Below, in pieces: positions 12,008-23,137 of a stretch of DNA of 64,000 bases. Source of the DNA: Cotesia glomerata (taxonomy: Eukaryota; Arthropoda; Insecta; Hymenoptera; Braconidae). The stretch spans positions 17,788,688 to 17,852,687 of the forward strand of contig NC_058164.1 in assembly GCF_020080835.1 (NCBI RefSeq), read 5' to 3'. A model generated the notes under the pieces. That model was given only the letters and a program-made list of their open reading frames with translations, was not told the origin of the DNA and did no database searches. Each line of letters begins with the position of its first letter. Position 1 is the stretch's first letter. The translations under genes were made by a program, and so were the position numbers.

Positions 12008-12961
12008 ATTTAAAAAAAATTTTTTTTTTTCACAACTTTATTACATTACAAATATTATGATTTAAAAAAAAAAAATTTTTCCTTAATAACAATTTTTAAT
12101 TGTTTATAATCGTTTTTTTTTTTTTACTATTGTTTAAATAATTAGTTAAGAAATTATTTTTTTTTTCTAAAAATCATAATTGACAGTCCTCTATAAAGTA
12201 ACAAAAAAAAAATTTTTTTTTATCCACAATTCTATTGTTTGTTAACTTACCAATTTGTTATAAACAAATTTTCAACTTTTTTTTATTTTTTTTCTAAAAC
12301 TTCTATAATTAACAAAAACAACCATATATAACAAAGTATCGAAAAAAATTTTTTTCAATTTTTTATTGTACTTTTAAAAAACACGTGTTATAAAAGTTGC
12401 AGAGGCTGCTTCGTTTGTCTACTAAAAAACTAAAATAACTTTTAAACTATTAGAGATACGAAAATAAACATTTTAGTCGATTTTATAAATGGTTAAACTA
12501 TCTTTTAAATGGATTATTAAAAAAAATTTTAGTTATTACTAATTTATTGTTACGCGCATTTGTTTATAAAAACTTATATTTTTTTTCGATGTTTTTCGAA
12601 CTTTCGTGAGTCCTAACTTTTTAAATAATGCAGATACGGTTACAGACCTTCAAGGCTATTCTGTCAAGTAATAAAATATATAAACGTTGTAGTCATTTAT
12701 TTATTAGTCATGTCATTTTTTAATTAATTATTGGCATTTTTTTCTAAATTTTTTTTCATTTCATAAAAAATTAATGTCGATTACTATCTATTCATTTATC
12801 ACAAGCAAAAATTTATACAAGCAATGTTAGGATATAATTGTATTATTAAAAAAACTTTTGATTTTGATTAATAACAGAATTTTATTTGCATGAATTACAC
12901 AAATAATAATAAAAGTAATATTAATGATAATCAAAATTTTAAAAATAGTATTTATCTGGAG

Positions 12962-13390
12962 TTAAATACATCGTTTTCTTCGTTTTTTTTTTTTGGGAGA
13001 TTTATAAGTACTCGGTTCTTCTGTATGTGGAACGGAATGGGCCACCTCTTTGTCTACGTTAGACGGAGGGTTTCCTGCTTTTTGCCCTTCTCCTCCTTCT
13101 TCTTCTTCTTCTTCTTCATTTTCTTCTTGATTCCTGGATTCTTCAATTTCTTCCTCTTCTTCTACCATTGTTTCTTCCGGTTCGTCGTTTTCGTCAGAGT
13201 CAGTATCTAAGTTAGGTCCGTAGATTGCCTGGATGATTTTTCGATATGCTGGACGACTCGTATTTTGCTGATCAACGATCATTCCGTACTCAAAATTTTC
13301 ATTTTCGTCATCGTCATCTTCATTATTTAAAAAGTTAGGAGTCACGAAAGTTCGAAAAACATCGAAAAAAATATAAGTTTTTATAAACAA
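12962..13390 (-). CDS. hypothetical acidic protein ORF in the foldback loop
   Basis: A 142-codon minus-strand ORF. The first 22 residues or so come from the right arm (13321-13390), and the rest from the unique loop. The protein has an aspartate/glutamate-rich beginning (NNEDDDDENENFEYG), a compact segment PAYRKIIQAIYGPNLDTDSD, long glutamate runs, and a basic tail PKKKKRRKRC resembling a nuclear localisation signal. I do not recognise the family. Part of the acidity reflects a GAA/GAG-rich (TTC/CTT on plus) tract at 13085-13180, so the frame may be partly fortuitous. It could be a captured exon of a host gene or the element's own protein. No splice structure could be established. Confidence 0.35.
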   Translation of the reverse strand: MFIKTYIFFDVFRTFVTPNFLNNEDDDDENENFEYGMIVDQQNTSRPAYRKIIQAIYGPNLDTDSDENDEPEETMVEEEEEIEESRNQEENEEEEEEEGGEGQKAGNPPSNVDKEVAHSVPHTEEPSTYKSPKKKKRRKRCI

Positions 13391-14809
13391 ATGCGCGTAA
13401 CAATAAATTAGTAATAACTAAAATTTTTTTTAATAATCCATTTAAAAGATAGTTTAACCATTTATAAAATCGACTAAGATGTTTATTTTCGTATCTCTAA
13501 TAGTTTAAAAGTTATTTTAGTTTTTTAGTAGACAAACGAAGCAGCCGCTGCAACTTTTGTAACACGTGTTTTTTAAAAGTACAATAAAAAATTGAAAAAA
13601 ATTTTTTTCGATACTTTGTTGTATATGGTTGTTTTTGTTAATTTTAGAAGTTTTAGTAAAAAAATAAAAAAAAGTTGAAAATTTGTTTATAACAAATTGG
13701 TAAGTTAACAAACAATAGAATTGTTGATAAAAAAAAATTTTTTTTTTGTTACTTTATTACTGTCAATTATGATTTGAGGACTGTCAATTATGATTTTTAG
13801 AAAAAAAATAATTTCTTAACTAATTATTTAAACAATAGAAATAAAAAAAAACGATTATAAACAATTAAAAATTGTTATTAAGAAAAAATTTTTTTTTTTA
13901 AAATCATAATATTTGTAATGTAATAAAGTTGTGAAAAAAAATTTTTTAAAAATATTGATTTAATCAATTTGTTTATAAAAAATTTATCAACAAATGGCGG
14001 GAAAAATTTTTTTTGCAAATCAATAAATATCTTGTATTAATAAAAAAACGATAATATAATGATTTAGAAAAAAAAAATTTTTTTTAACAACATTACTTGG
14101 ATTTTTAAGTTTTTGTTTGAGTAAAAAAATTGTTATAAACAAAGTATAAATATTTTTTTAACTTTTATGGCACGATCTTGTTAAGTATATATGTAAAAAA
14201 GGCTCTACGAAGCGAAAATTTTTTACGACCATTATTTAAACATTTTTTTTCACTTACAATTAAGACGGAAGTTCGAGAAAATTTCGTTAGTTAACAATTG
14301 TTTAACTTGTTGAAAAATTAACTTTAAGTAAAATTTCCAACGGGAATAAATTAATTATGGAGTTCAGAACACACCATAATTTTTTCAAATTTAAAAAAAA
14401 ATATTCAATACCTTAAATAAATTAATTAATGTGCCGTACTCGCTTTTGACGCCACGCGCGCATCCTAAAAATGTCACGCGCGGACCTATTTTCAGCGTTA
14501 AATTAAAATTATAAATAATGGAGATAGAGTTCCGGGAGTAGGGAGTTTTTTATTGGAAATTTCCTCCTCTTTTAGAATCTTTTTTTGAAATTTCTTAAAT
14601 ATCAATAGTTTATTAAATATTGGCAAAAAACAAAATGCAATTTTCTTTTCATCTTTAATTGTTTATAACTTTTGCAATTTTTTAAGTGCTAATACACGCT
14701 TTTGGCACATTTTTCTAGACGTCATTCCGGATCCAATGAGCTATCGCACATAATTTTAAGAGCAGTATCTCTATTTTGTACCATTTTCAGCTTATCGACT
14801 AGACTAGTA

Positions 14810-14955
14810 GATTTCGTAGAAATCTATCTATTGCATTGGTCCTTGTGTCGGAATTCATACAGAATTTTGTCATTTTATCTCTTATGTAGTCGAGTAAAGC
14901 TCAAAATTAGCATTGGTTCAAAAGTTTATATATTTATGTATATATATGTGGAGCT
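14810..14955. repeat. dispersed repeat flanking the giant foldback
   Basis: Resembles 4826-4985: shared AGAAATCTA, TATTGCATTRGTCCT and TATATATTAT-like segments in the same order. With 10455-10625 it may be one repeat copy split by the foldback insertion. Confidence 0.5.
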
Positions 14956-15315
14956 GATTTTCAGAAGGGTATCTTTTTAGTTTTTAGTTTTTTTCAATAC
15001 AAGTAAAAAACTGTTTACTTTAAACTATAAATTTTTTTATCAATTTTTTTTTATTCTCATGCATATTGCTCGTAGTGATAAAAGCGTAATTTAATTTTTA
15101 TGAAAAAAACTTTATAATTCTCATTGTTGTTATTAGTTGAATTTAGAAAAAGTGCCCTTTTAATCCGAATTTATAAAAAAGTACTGTTTTGATCCGAAGT
15201 GATAAAAAAAAGTATCCTTTTGATCCAAAGTGATAAAAAAAGTACCTTTTTGATCCTAAGTGATAAAAAAGGTGTTTTTGGCTTACTTGACAGAATAATC
15301 ATCGAATAATCTTTT

Positions 15316-15459
15316 TTACTTCCCGCTAACAAAATTGAAAATTTTCAAAAATCGGGAAGTTATTGGTTTTACCCCGTTTTTTTGAAAATCAAGTTCTCAT
15401 CAGATCTTGACGTTTTGAGGTCCTAGGAAGCTTCCCTGAATGATTTCGCGATGATGTCC

Positions 15460-15525
<66 letters not shown>

Positions 15526-17046
15526 CCGTATGTAAACCTCTTATAACTTTTGAACGGCTCAACCGATTTCATCGCGATTGATTGATTTCATCGCAATTGG
15601 CGCTATTCGAAAGGGCTTGACTAAACTTAGATTTTGAATACCATTTGGACCGATTCGAACCAGTAGATTTTGAGAAATCTCAAAAAAACTACAAAAAAAA
15701 TTTTTTGAAATTACTTTCAAATGGCTCTACCGCTCAATTCCAAAATCTAATCAGCTCTTAAGATAAAAAAACCACGTCGATCACCGTAAGCCCGGTCAAA
15801 ATCGGTTGATTCGTTCGTGAGTTATCGTTGACGAAAAAAAACCGAAAAAAGTGTTTTTTCGGAATTACTTCGAAATTCCTGGCTTGATCGATTTAAACTT
15901 GAAGATTCTTTATAGAGCTTCAAAAACTGCATTGAATGCCGCTAACTGCGTGAAAATCGGTTCATTCATTCAAAAGTTATTGTCGTTTAAAAATTTAAAA
16001 AAGTTTGGAAAATCCAAAAGTGCACGACTCATAATGCTCATTTAATTATGAAATATAAAAAAAAAAAAAAAAAAACTTAAGTCGTTCAAAATTAATTGCC
16101 GAAAAAACAGCTGTAGTAGAAAGAAGGTACTGCACAAGCGCCCCTGGTGGAATAAATGTACATAATATCTATAGATATATCACCATCCATATGTTAATTT
16201 TCTATGGATATAAATAGATGTACAGTCTTGTAGTTTTCGTTTTTTATTAATTGTAATTAAACGACACTGAATTAATTAGCCATTTGCATTCAGTGACCTA
16301 CAATTGTCGATTAGAATTTAAAAAAGAAAAAAAATAATTTAAAAAAAAAACAGCTGTACTAGAAAAGTGATGCACAGGCGCCCCTGGTGGAATAAAATGT
16401 ACATGATATCTATAGATATAGATATATCACCATTCATGTTAATTTTACATGGACATATACAGATATACAGTCTTGTAGTTTTCGTTTTTTATTAATTGTA
16501 ATTAAACGACACTGAATTAATTAGCCATTCGCATTCAGTGACCTACAATCGTCGATTATAATTTAAAAAAAAAAAATTTAACTCAAATAATGGATTTTTT
16601 CACAAGTTACAGTGTTTCCGGGTTTCACACATGATGGACAGGAAAATTTTTTGACCTATTTTGGTGTTTTTTTCCAATTCTATTGCAGTAAATAAATTTT
16701 TAAAAAGTATGAAAATAATCTCCATTAAATTATCTCGACAATAGTATGCAAAATATCTTGATTCCGTGAACCAACAAGGCTATAATAATAAAAATAGCCG
16801 CCAAAATGAGGCGAAAAAAATTTTTCGATCGCAAAGCACTCTCTGATGCTTCGCATCATGAGTCGTGCAAAATTGTGTTTTATTAAACTGCTATTAGATT
16901 TTTGAGCTCGACGAGCTCAAAATGACACAAAAATCATATATTTGAGCTCGACGAGCTCAAAAATGTAATGTGTAACTTAGAGCGCTTAAGTACAAAATAA
17001 GCGGGAAGTTGTAGGGATGGCCTTTAGAGTCAACCGTCATCCTAAT
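15316..17046 (+). repeat. repeat family A, copy 1 (interrupted)
   Basis: Starts TTCCCGCTAAC...TCGGGAAGTTATTGG, contains a (TG)n tract (15467-15523), then diverged sub-blocks carrying AACCGATTTCATCGCG and ATCGGTTGATTCGTTCG, then the palindrome TTTGAGCTCGACGAGCTCAA twice (about 16900-16965), and ends GCGGGAAGTTGTAGGGATGG...TCAACCGTCATCCTAATTTTT. Inserted material at 16080-16600 contains a duplicated unit of about 250 bp. No protein coding. Other copies: 19196-21178, 42985-43846 and 54706-55700. Confidence 0.75.
16094..16566. repeat. tandem pair of ~250 bp units inside family A copy 1
   Basis: Units 16094-16330 and 16350-16566 share CAGCTGTA, GCGCCCCTGGTGGAATAAA, AGTCTTGTAGTTTTCG and AACGACACTGAATTAATTAG in the same order and orientation. 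They are about 90% alike by eye. Confidence 0.8.
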
Positions 17047-17949
17047 TTTTTTATTCAAAACAAACAAAAATAATTCAACAAATTTTTTATTTTTAGAAAT
17101 AATAACATATTTTATAAAACCAATTATAAAAAATTAACTATTAAACATTAGAAAAATTAACTATATAAATTATTAAATTATTAAATATATCATTTAATAA
17201 CGATAAATACTTAGTAAGTTGAGTTGCTACTGATTGTGGCCTAGTCCGTGTTTTTTTTCTTACTCCACTGTTAATTAATGACACATTTGCCTTGTTCATT
17301 TTTATAAAGCAAATTTTTAAATTCTTAGTTTTGATTTAACTTTTATCAGCGTCAATTAAATTATCACAAAATAAATTAAGTCGTATTCATAAGAAGAAAG
17401 TTACAAGAAGTAAACATCACAATATAAATTCAAACTGAAGTGGATAAAAATGGGTTATGCAGTTTGTAAACAGGGAAGCAGAGGTCGCATAAATCTAGTA
17501 TTAAAAGTAGCCGTAAGTGGCGCTTGTGAGGCGTGCGGAAATAGAAATTCGAATTTTTATTTTAAAAAATTAATATCAATGGTAAAGCGATTAATATTAA
17601 TATTAATTTTGATTTGTAATCTTAAATTAAAATCAAAACATAAATAACATTCTAATAATAGTAAATGTTGGAGATATAGTAATATAGTAATATTTACACG
17701 TACACTACCCACACATACGCTGACGCGTCGATCTACTGCGCATGCAGTTATGCCGAAATTTTGTATACTCGAGTCACTTACTTATTAGCACGTTGTCGAG
17801 TAAAGTCATAGTATTCCTTTTTCAATCGTTGTAATTAGTTACTTAATAAATTCATACATCGTTTATATAAATCTTACTCTACTATTATTTATATTCACTC
17901 GATCCCTGCCTAACTCCCACAGTAAATATATAAGTAGAATTTGTATAAT

Positions 17950-17950
<1 letters not shown>
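17047..17950. other. no gene seen
   Basis: AT-rich sequence inside the TIR element. Short frames at 17450-17647 have no recognisable similarity. A (TAA)n run lies at about 17948-17988. Confidence 0.4.
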
Positions 17951-17988
<38 letters not shown>

Positions 17989-18078
17989 TTTAAATTATTT
18001 ATTAAATTTTACAAAAAGATCTCCTTTTGATCCAAAACGTAAATTTTATCATTTTTTGACCCTTTTGAAACTCAGCTC

Positions 18079-18173
<95 letters not shown>
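18079..18173. repeat. (TA)n microsatellite
   Basis: About 47 perfect TA units, strongly hairpin-prone and a likely assembly-unstable site. Confidence 0.95.
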
Positions 18174-18174
<1 letters not shown>

Positions 18175-18176
<2 letters not shown>

Positions 18177-19195
18177 GACATGGGAAAAATTCCCCATGTC
18201 AAAAGACTAGTTTGACTATTTGTTTTATTTTAATTTTCTTTATCATTATTAATTATTTTGGCTCAGCTGAAGGAATGCAGAGATTCGACGCAACTGTGTC
18301 GCCCCAAGCGGCCTCCTGATCAGAGTGTGAAGCTCGAGGTAAGGCTTATACCCGAAACCACGCTGAATTTGAAAAGTATGCATGAATGAGTGTGACTATT
18401 GTAGAGATTATGTGAGAGTGAGAGCGAAACTAAGTTTAAGCGATCAGACGAACCCGCGAATTTACACAGAGCCATCAACGACCAGCGTGACATCTGGAGG
18501 AGGACCACGGCGAGAGCGAAGCAAAATTTGAAACCGACGAATGACGACGGCGTTTGAGCAACTTAAGTCGAGAGAGGCACCATCTGGATGCCGTAAGCCG
18601 AACCGAGTGACATATCGACCAATCATCGATCGCAACGGAGTACTGGACGCACCCCGTAATACAACGGCCGGCTAGAAGAAGCCGTGAGCTGATGCGAGTT
18701 TTTTGAACTAACGGAAAACTAGAGAACACATGTTGCCGAGGAGGGAGCCATAATAAATTGATTCTGATCTGGACGCCGTGCGAGTTAGTCGCACAAATTC
18801 CGCTATAAGCATTAAAATATTTTACAACGCAATTAACCACCATTACTGAGTTAAATATTGCACATTCTTAAGATTTATTATACGATTGTACCTTGTCGAA
18901 GCTATTGTTCACGACCACTGTGTGGATTATTGCCGAGTGATGAATAATTAGTATTATTACGTGCACGTGGAAGACGCCATCGCCGAGACATCGACGCTAT
19001 TCTGCCTGCTATCCTGCCAACTTCGTTGAGAGTCAGCTACCTGGACGAGTACCGACCCGAGGGGTTCACTGCTGCCGCAGGGTGAGTCTGATCGCTAATT
19101 TAGCCCCAGGGTGTCCTCACCGCGATATCGCGATCAATTTTAGTAAATTTCACCAGTTTGATCTTTGGTGTAAATTTTTTGTATTAATATTTTTA
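18175..19195. other. GC-richer unassigned segment, LTR-like start
   Basis: Begins TGTGACATGGGAAAAATTCC with an immediate hairpin (GACATGGG / CCCCATGTC), which is how several Ty3-type LTRs start. Composition is richer in GC than its surroundings. I could not find a matching CA end or target duplication and no coding is evident, so an LTR remnant is only a guess. Confidence 0.3.
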
Positions 19196-19347
19196 ACTTC
19201 CCGCTACGAAAATCGAAGATTTTCAAAAATCGGGAAGTTATTGTTTTTACCCCGTTTTGCAAAAACCGAGTTTTCATCAGATCTCGACGTTTGAAGGTCA
19301 CAGGAAGCTTCCCTGACTATCCCCGCGAGGTTGTCACGGCGTCTGTA

Positions 19348-19379
<32 letters not shown>

Positions 19380-19396
<17 letters not shown>

Positions 19397-20098
19397 TCTC
19401 TTTAGGGGGGGGGAATCCTTTTTACGGATTCCAGGCGTAGCTGTTTGGCCTGGATATGTGGCGACTCGACGCAGCGTCATACTAAAACTCGACGCTGACG
19501 CCCCTACCCACTAAACCCTAAAACCCCTTTCTCTTCTATCCTCTGATCCCCCATGGTACCGCCGTAAGGCATTTCTTCGCATGGGGAGGAATTAGCTGCC
19601 GCTCTTCCTTCTGGTGGCTAAGATGTTATTTCTTTCTTCTAGATTCTGTCTTTCGCTCTTTTCCTCTCAATGGATCGCAACTCGGTAAGCACTTTTGTAG
19701 CAAAAGTGCTTGTGGCGTTCCAGGCAGCTTCTGATGACAGCATTGCTGCTACTATTGTCTCTGGTTGGATTTTCCTCTTCAGGATATTCTCCAGCTCATC
19801 TCGCTGTGGGTTAAAACGTGGGCACTCAAAGAAAACGTGCTCTGCATCTTCATTGACTCCTGAGCAGGACGGGCACTCCGGGGAATCATCATGCTTGAAG
19901 CGGTGGAGATACGCCCGGAAACAGCCGTGTCCTGATAACATCTGTGTAAGATAATAGTTGACCTCACCGTGACTCCGGTTTAGCCAAACGTTGATCCTTG
20001 GTATGAGACGATGCGTCCACCTACCCTTCACTGTGGCATCCCACTGTAGTTGCCATCTACTTATGCTCCTCTGCCGCTCTTCTGTTCCAAGCTCCTCA
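19380..20098 (-). mobile_element. 5'-truncated R1-like LINE in a (TG)n tract (copy 1)
   Basis: Poly-T at 19380-19397 is the poly-A tail in minus orientation. The 3' UTR carries AATCCTTTTTACGGATTCC and GGCCTGGATATGTGGCGACT (plus-strand reading), then the ORF fragment 19639-20031. The truncated 5' end at about 20098 meets TGTGTG. Both flanks are (TG)n, consistent with target duplication of the microsatellite. Confidence 0.75.
19639..20031 (-). CDS. C-terminal fragment of an R1-clade-like LINE polyprotein
   Basis: A 130-residue minus-strand ORF ending in a natural stop. It contains VNYYLTQMLSGHGCFRAYLH, then ECPSCSGVNEDAEHVFFECP, which is the C-x2-C-x8-H-x4-C finger at the C-terminal end of R1-type ORF2 proteins, followed by PRFNPQRDELE. 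The endonuclease and RT are missing because the copy is 5'-truncated near 20098. The downstream (minus-strand) 3' UTR runs to about 19400 and ends in poly-A (poly-T on plus). This copy cannot make a working protein. Family knowledge: R1-clade lineages such as Mino insert in (AC)n repeats, which matches the site here. Confidence 0.75.
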   Translation of the reverse strand: MKGRWTHRLIPRINVWLNRSHGEVNYYLTQMLSGHGCFRAYLHRFKHDDSPECPSCSGVNEDAEHVFFECPRFNPQRDELENILKRKIQPETIVAAMLSSEAAWNATSTFATKVLTELRSIERKRAKDRI

Positions 20099-20106
20099 GC
20101 TGTGTG

Positions 20107-20120
<14 letters not shown>

Positions 20121-20137
<17 letters not shown>

Positions 20138-20385
20138 TTTTAGGGGGGGGAATCCTTTTTACGGATTCTAGGCATAGCTGTTTGGCCTGGATATGTGGCG
20201 ACTCGACGCAGCGTCATACTAAAACTCGACACTAACGCCCCTACCCACTAAACCCTAAACCCCTTTTCCTTCTTTCCTCTAATCCCTCATGGAAACCGCC
20301 GTCAGGCATTACTTCGTGAAGGGAGGATCTAGCTACTGCTCTTCCTTCTGGTGGCTAAGGTGTTAACTACCTTTCTTCTATTGTG
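20121..20385 (-). mobile_element. 5'-truncated R1-like LINE in the same (TG)n tract (copy 2)
   Basis: Same 3' UTR as copy 1 (AATCCTTTTTACGGATTC, GGCCTGGATATGTGGCGACT, TTCCTTCTGGTGGCTAAG) with its own poly-T at 20122-20141, truncated before any coding. Bounded by (TG)n on both sides. It is a separate insertion of the same family at nearly the same site. Confidence 0.75.
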
Positions 20386-20390
20386 TGTGT

Positions 20391-20473
<83 letters not shown>
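20386..20473. repeat. (TG)n microsatellite
   Basis: About 44 dinucleotide units, original to the family A repeat. Shorter remnants are at 19351-19379 and 20101-20120. Confidence 0.95.
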
Positions 20474-20477
<4 letters not shown>

Positions 20478-21178
20478 TATGTGAACCGCTTATAACTTTT
20501 GAACGGCTTCACCGATTTCATCGTGGTTGGTGCCATTCGAAAGGGCTTGACCAAACTTAGATTTTGAAAACTATTTGGACCGATTCAGATCAATAGATTT
20601 TGAGAAATCTTCAAAAAACTGAAAAAAAAAAAAAAAAAAAAAAATTTTAAATGTGGTTTTTTTGGAATAACTTTTAAACGGCTTAATAGTTCAATTACAA
20701 AAACTAATCAGCTCTTAACCTCAAAAAATCACGTCGATCGCCACCAGTCCGGTCAAAATCGGTTGATTCGTTCGAGAGATATCGTGAACGAAAGAAAACC
20801 GAAAAAAGTGTTATTTCGGAATAACTCCAAAATTCCTTGCGTGATCAATTCAAAATTTAAGATTCTTTGTGAGGCTTGAAAAACTGCGTCAAATGCTGCC
20901 AACCGCGTGGAAATCGGTTTATTCATTCAAAAGTTATTGCGGTTTAAAAATTCAAAAAATAGTGTCATCAAATCCCTATCAGACTTTTGAGCTCGAAGAG
21001 CTCAAAAGCATAGGAAAACAATCTCTTTGAGCTTGGAGAGCTTAAAATAACCCATAAATTGTATTTTTGAGCTCGAAGAGCTCAAAAACGCCATTGGTGC
21101 AATTTTAAGCGCCTAAGTATGGAATTAGCGGGAAGTTGCAGGGATGGCCTTCAGGGTCAACCGTTTTCCTAATTTTTT

Positions 21179-22560
21179 TTTTTTACGAAAGTAATTATTG
21201 AATTCCTTTCGGATTATCGAGACGTGTGTGACGACACTCAGAGGCACGGTACCATCGGGGTGTATTTATGTGTGTGTTCGTAAATTAAACCGTAGATTCA
21301 AAGTCGAGCGTTCGCTTCTTATTATTTATTTTTTTTTGTTATTTTTTTTTTTTTGTTCGAGACGCTGTCATTGAAGTAACTGTGTGACATTGTTATGACT
21401 ATTGTTAATGGTATCATTGGTTGGAACATTGATGGATGCCGACAATTGAATTTGATTTCTTTTTGTTGTTGTTATTACACGTAACGCCCGAGAAATTTGG
21501 AGCTGTGTAGGACAGCTAGCCCGACCGACGCGCCATTTCCGAACGCGGGCCCAAACTTATCTTGAGCTTCAACTACCCGCAAGCTTAGTTGATTTACCGA
21601 CCGTAGTTAGTTATCCGCCGCGAGCCCGCCAAATTGTTGAATGTTTGAATTATTTGAATTATTATTTTGCGAATCATCGTCGAATGAAAGCTACATTTTG
21701 TCGAATTTAATTTTTTATTTAATTGTTTAATTATTAATTAATTTTGGAAAAATTAATTGTTTATTCCATTGTATTATTAATTATAAATTAATTTGGGAAT
21801 TTGCGAGCCATTGACGGACCGACTTTAAGCTTTGATTGAATTATTAATTAGTTTGAGACGAATTAATTGTTTCTTTCATCGTATAAGTAATTACTAGTTA
21901 ATTTGAGATAAATTAATTATTTAGAGTATTGTATTATGAAGTATAATTGCTCTTGAGGATTTGCGATCCACCGACGGATCGAATTGAGTTTATTATCTTG
22001 TTTTTATTATTAATTAATTTGAGCAAAAATTAATTGTTTATGTCATCGTATAAGTAATTATAAATTAATTCGGGATTTTTACGAGCCGTTGACGGACCGA
22101 ATATAATTTTTGGTTATGATTAAGTAATTTGAAGATCGATTAATTGCTTACGTCATCGTAGTATTAGTTATGTCATTTAAATTAGTATCTGCGAGCCACC
22201 GACGCATCAATATTATGGTTGTTTCTTTTAGTTATTATTGTAATCTTTGGAAAAGTATTAATGATTCTTGGCGACTGTTAAAATAAATTGTTGACTGGAC
22301 ATTCGGCGATTACTGTTTTTTTTTTTGTTTTCTTTTCCCGAGCTTACTTATATTTAAGCATTTTACGTTTCGCCGTTCATTCGAATTTTAAATCTCTTCG
22401 TCATCGACCCGCCGCCCGACGACAAACGACAACGACTTAGAATCGTGGAACGGTAAGTTTCTGGCGCCAACTACCTTCGAAACCCAGGTAAGCCAATTTA
22501 GGTGGTGCTCTCCGGCCCTGTCGACGCCAGTGCCGGTGAAAAGACCATTATAATATATAT
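21179..22560. other. LTR-like or minisatellite segment without coding
   Basis: Contains CGTAACGCCCGAGAAATTTG near 21480 and TCTGGCGCCAACTACC near 22460, both LTR-retrotransposon-like wordings, but I found no matched ends. Positions 21640-22240 hold four to five diverged units of about 120 bp, each with TTTGCGAGCCATTGACGGAC-like sequence and an AATTAATTGTTTA block. No protein recognised. Confidence 0.4.
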
Positions 22561-23057
22561 ATTTATATATATAACGCGGCTTGTGGACACAATAGCGTCG
22601 ACAATTCTTAACGGATTTAGATGAAACTCGGTACACATATTCTTTGGGTAATTATCTTGAACGAGTTCGCTAAGAGATAGAGATAGCTAATTTGTAAAAA
22701 ATTCATGTGATAGCTCATAAAATTATCTCTAATTTGACGCATATAACATTGACATTTTGACCATTTTTAGTGATTTTTTCGAATTTAAGAGTGCAATTGA
22801 ACCATTTTTAGGCAATGTGTAGTACAACCGACTTATGTACGTAATTTTATCAAGAATTTCATTCAGTGAAATCTACCTTCCATTTCGGGTGTGGCCGAAT
22901 GGCGTTTTTTTGCAGTAAAACTGTTTTTGTACGGATTTCAATTTTTTTTGTAACGACACGAAAATTATATTTTTGAGCTCGATGATTGTAAGATTCACAT
23001 TAATAAAGGAGAGATATTAATAATAATAGTTTTAGTCAACAATAATATTAATAGTAA

Positions 23058-23060
<3 letters not shown>
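22561..23060. other. unassigned repeat-like segment
   Basis: Positions 22905-22955 (AAACTGTTTTTGTACGGATT) match the end of the foldback at 28872-29398, so a half copy of that family lies here. The rest is AT-rich with no gene. Confidence 0.4.

Positions 23061-23061
<1 letters not shown>

Positions 23062-23136
<75 letters not shown>
23062..23136. repeat. (AAT)n microsatellite
   Basis: About 25 perfect units. On the minus strand it yields a spurious poly-leucine reading frame. Confidence 0.95.

Positions 23137-23137
<1 letters not shown>

Larger units (their letters stand above)
10914..14806. mobile_element. 3.9 kb giant foldback element with near-identical arms of about 1.49 kb
   Basis: The left arm 10914-12630 and right arm 13321-14806 are reverse complements with very few differences along the stretches compared. 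Ends read TAGTCTAGTCGATAAGCTG and its complement, and both sides carry GTA (10911-10913, 14807-14809), a candidate 3 bp target duplication. The left arm is about 231 bp longer, explained by a SINE at 11771-12007. The loop 12631-13320 is unique and contains an acidic ORF. No transposase is visible, so it is non-autonomous or uses an unrecognised protein. High arm identity suggests recent origin or gene conversion. A 3 bp duplication would suit PIF/Harbinger or CACTA types, but I cannot assign a superfamily. Confidence 0.85.
14951..18078. mobile_element. TIR element, about 3.1 kb, with GATCC-motif subterminal repeats
   Basis: The left end GGAGCTGATTTTCAGAAGGG corresponds to the complement of the right end, GGAGCTGAGTTTCAAAAGGG, read from about 18076 leftward. 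Inside the left end, 15140-15280 holds four copies of a motif like AAAAAAGTACCTTTTTGATC plus AAGTGAT; the right side has TCCTTTTGATCC near 18023. Both ends abut TATATA tracts, so the target duplication cannot be read. The interior is occupied by a family A repeat (15316-17046) and by spacer. No transposase seen. Confidence 0.55.
19196..21178 (+). repeat. repeat family A, copy 2, carrying two LINE insertions in its (TG)n tract
   Basis: Starts AACTTCCCGCTACGAAAATC, ends GCGGGAAGTTGCAGGGATGG followed by TCAACCGTTTTCCTAATTTT. The (TG)n tract is broken at 19380 and 20121 by two minus-oriented LINE 3' ends and resumes at 20386-20473. The 3' half carries three copies of the palindrome type TTTGAGCTCGAAGAGCTCAA (20990-21090). 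Except for the insertions it is colinear with the copy at 42985-43846. Confidence 0.8.

Noticed and set aside
20351..20560. ORF made of Cys-Val repeats, and similar Leu, Asn, Thr-His and Ile frames at 3117, 23061, 35282 and 55460
   Set aside because: Translation of dinucleotide or trinucleotide microsatellites.
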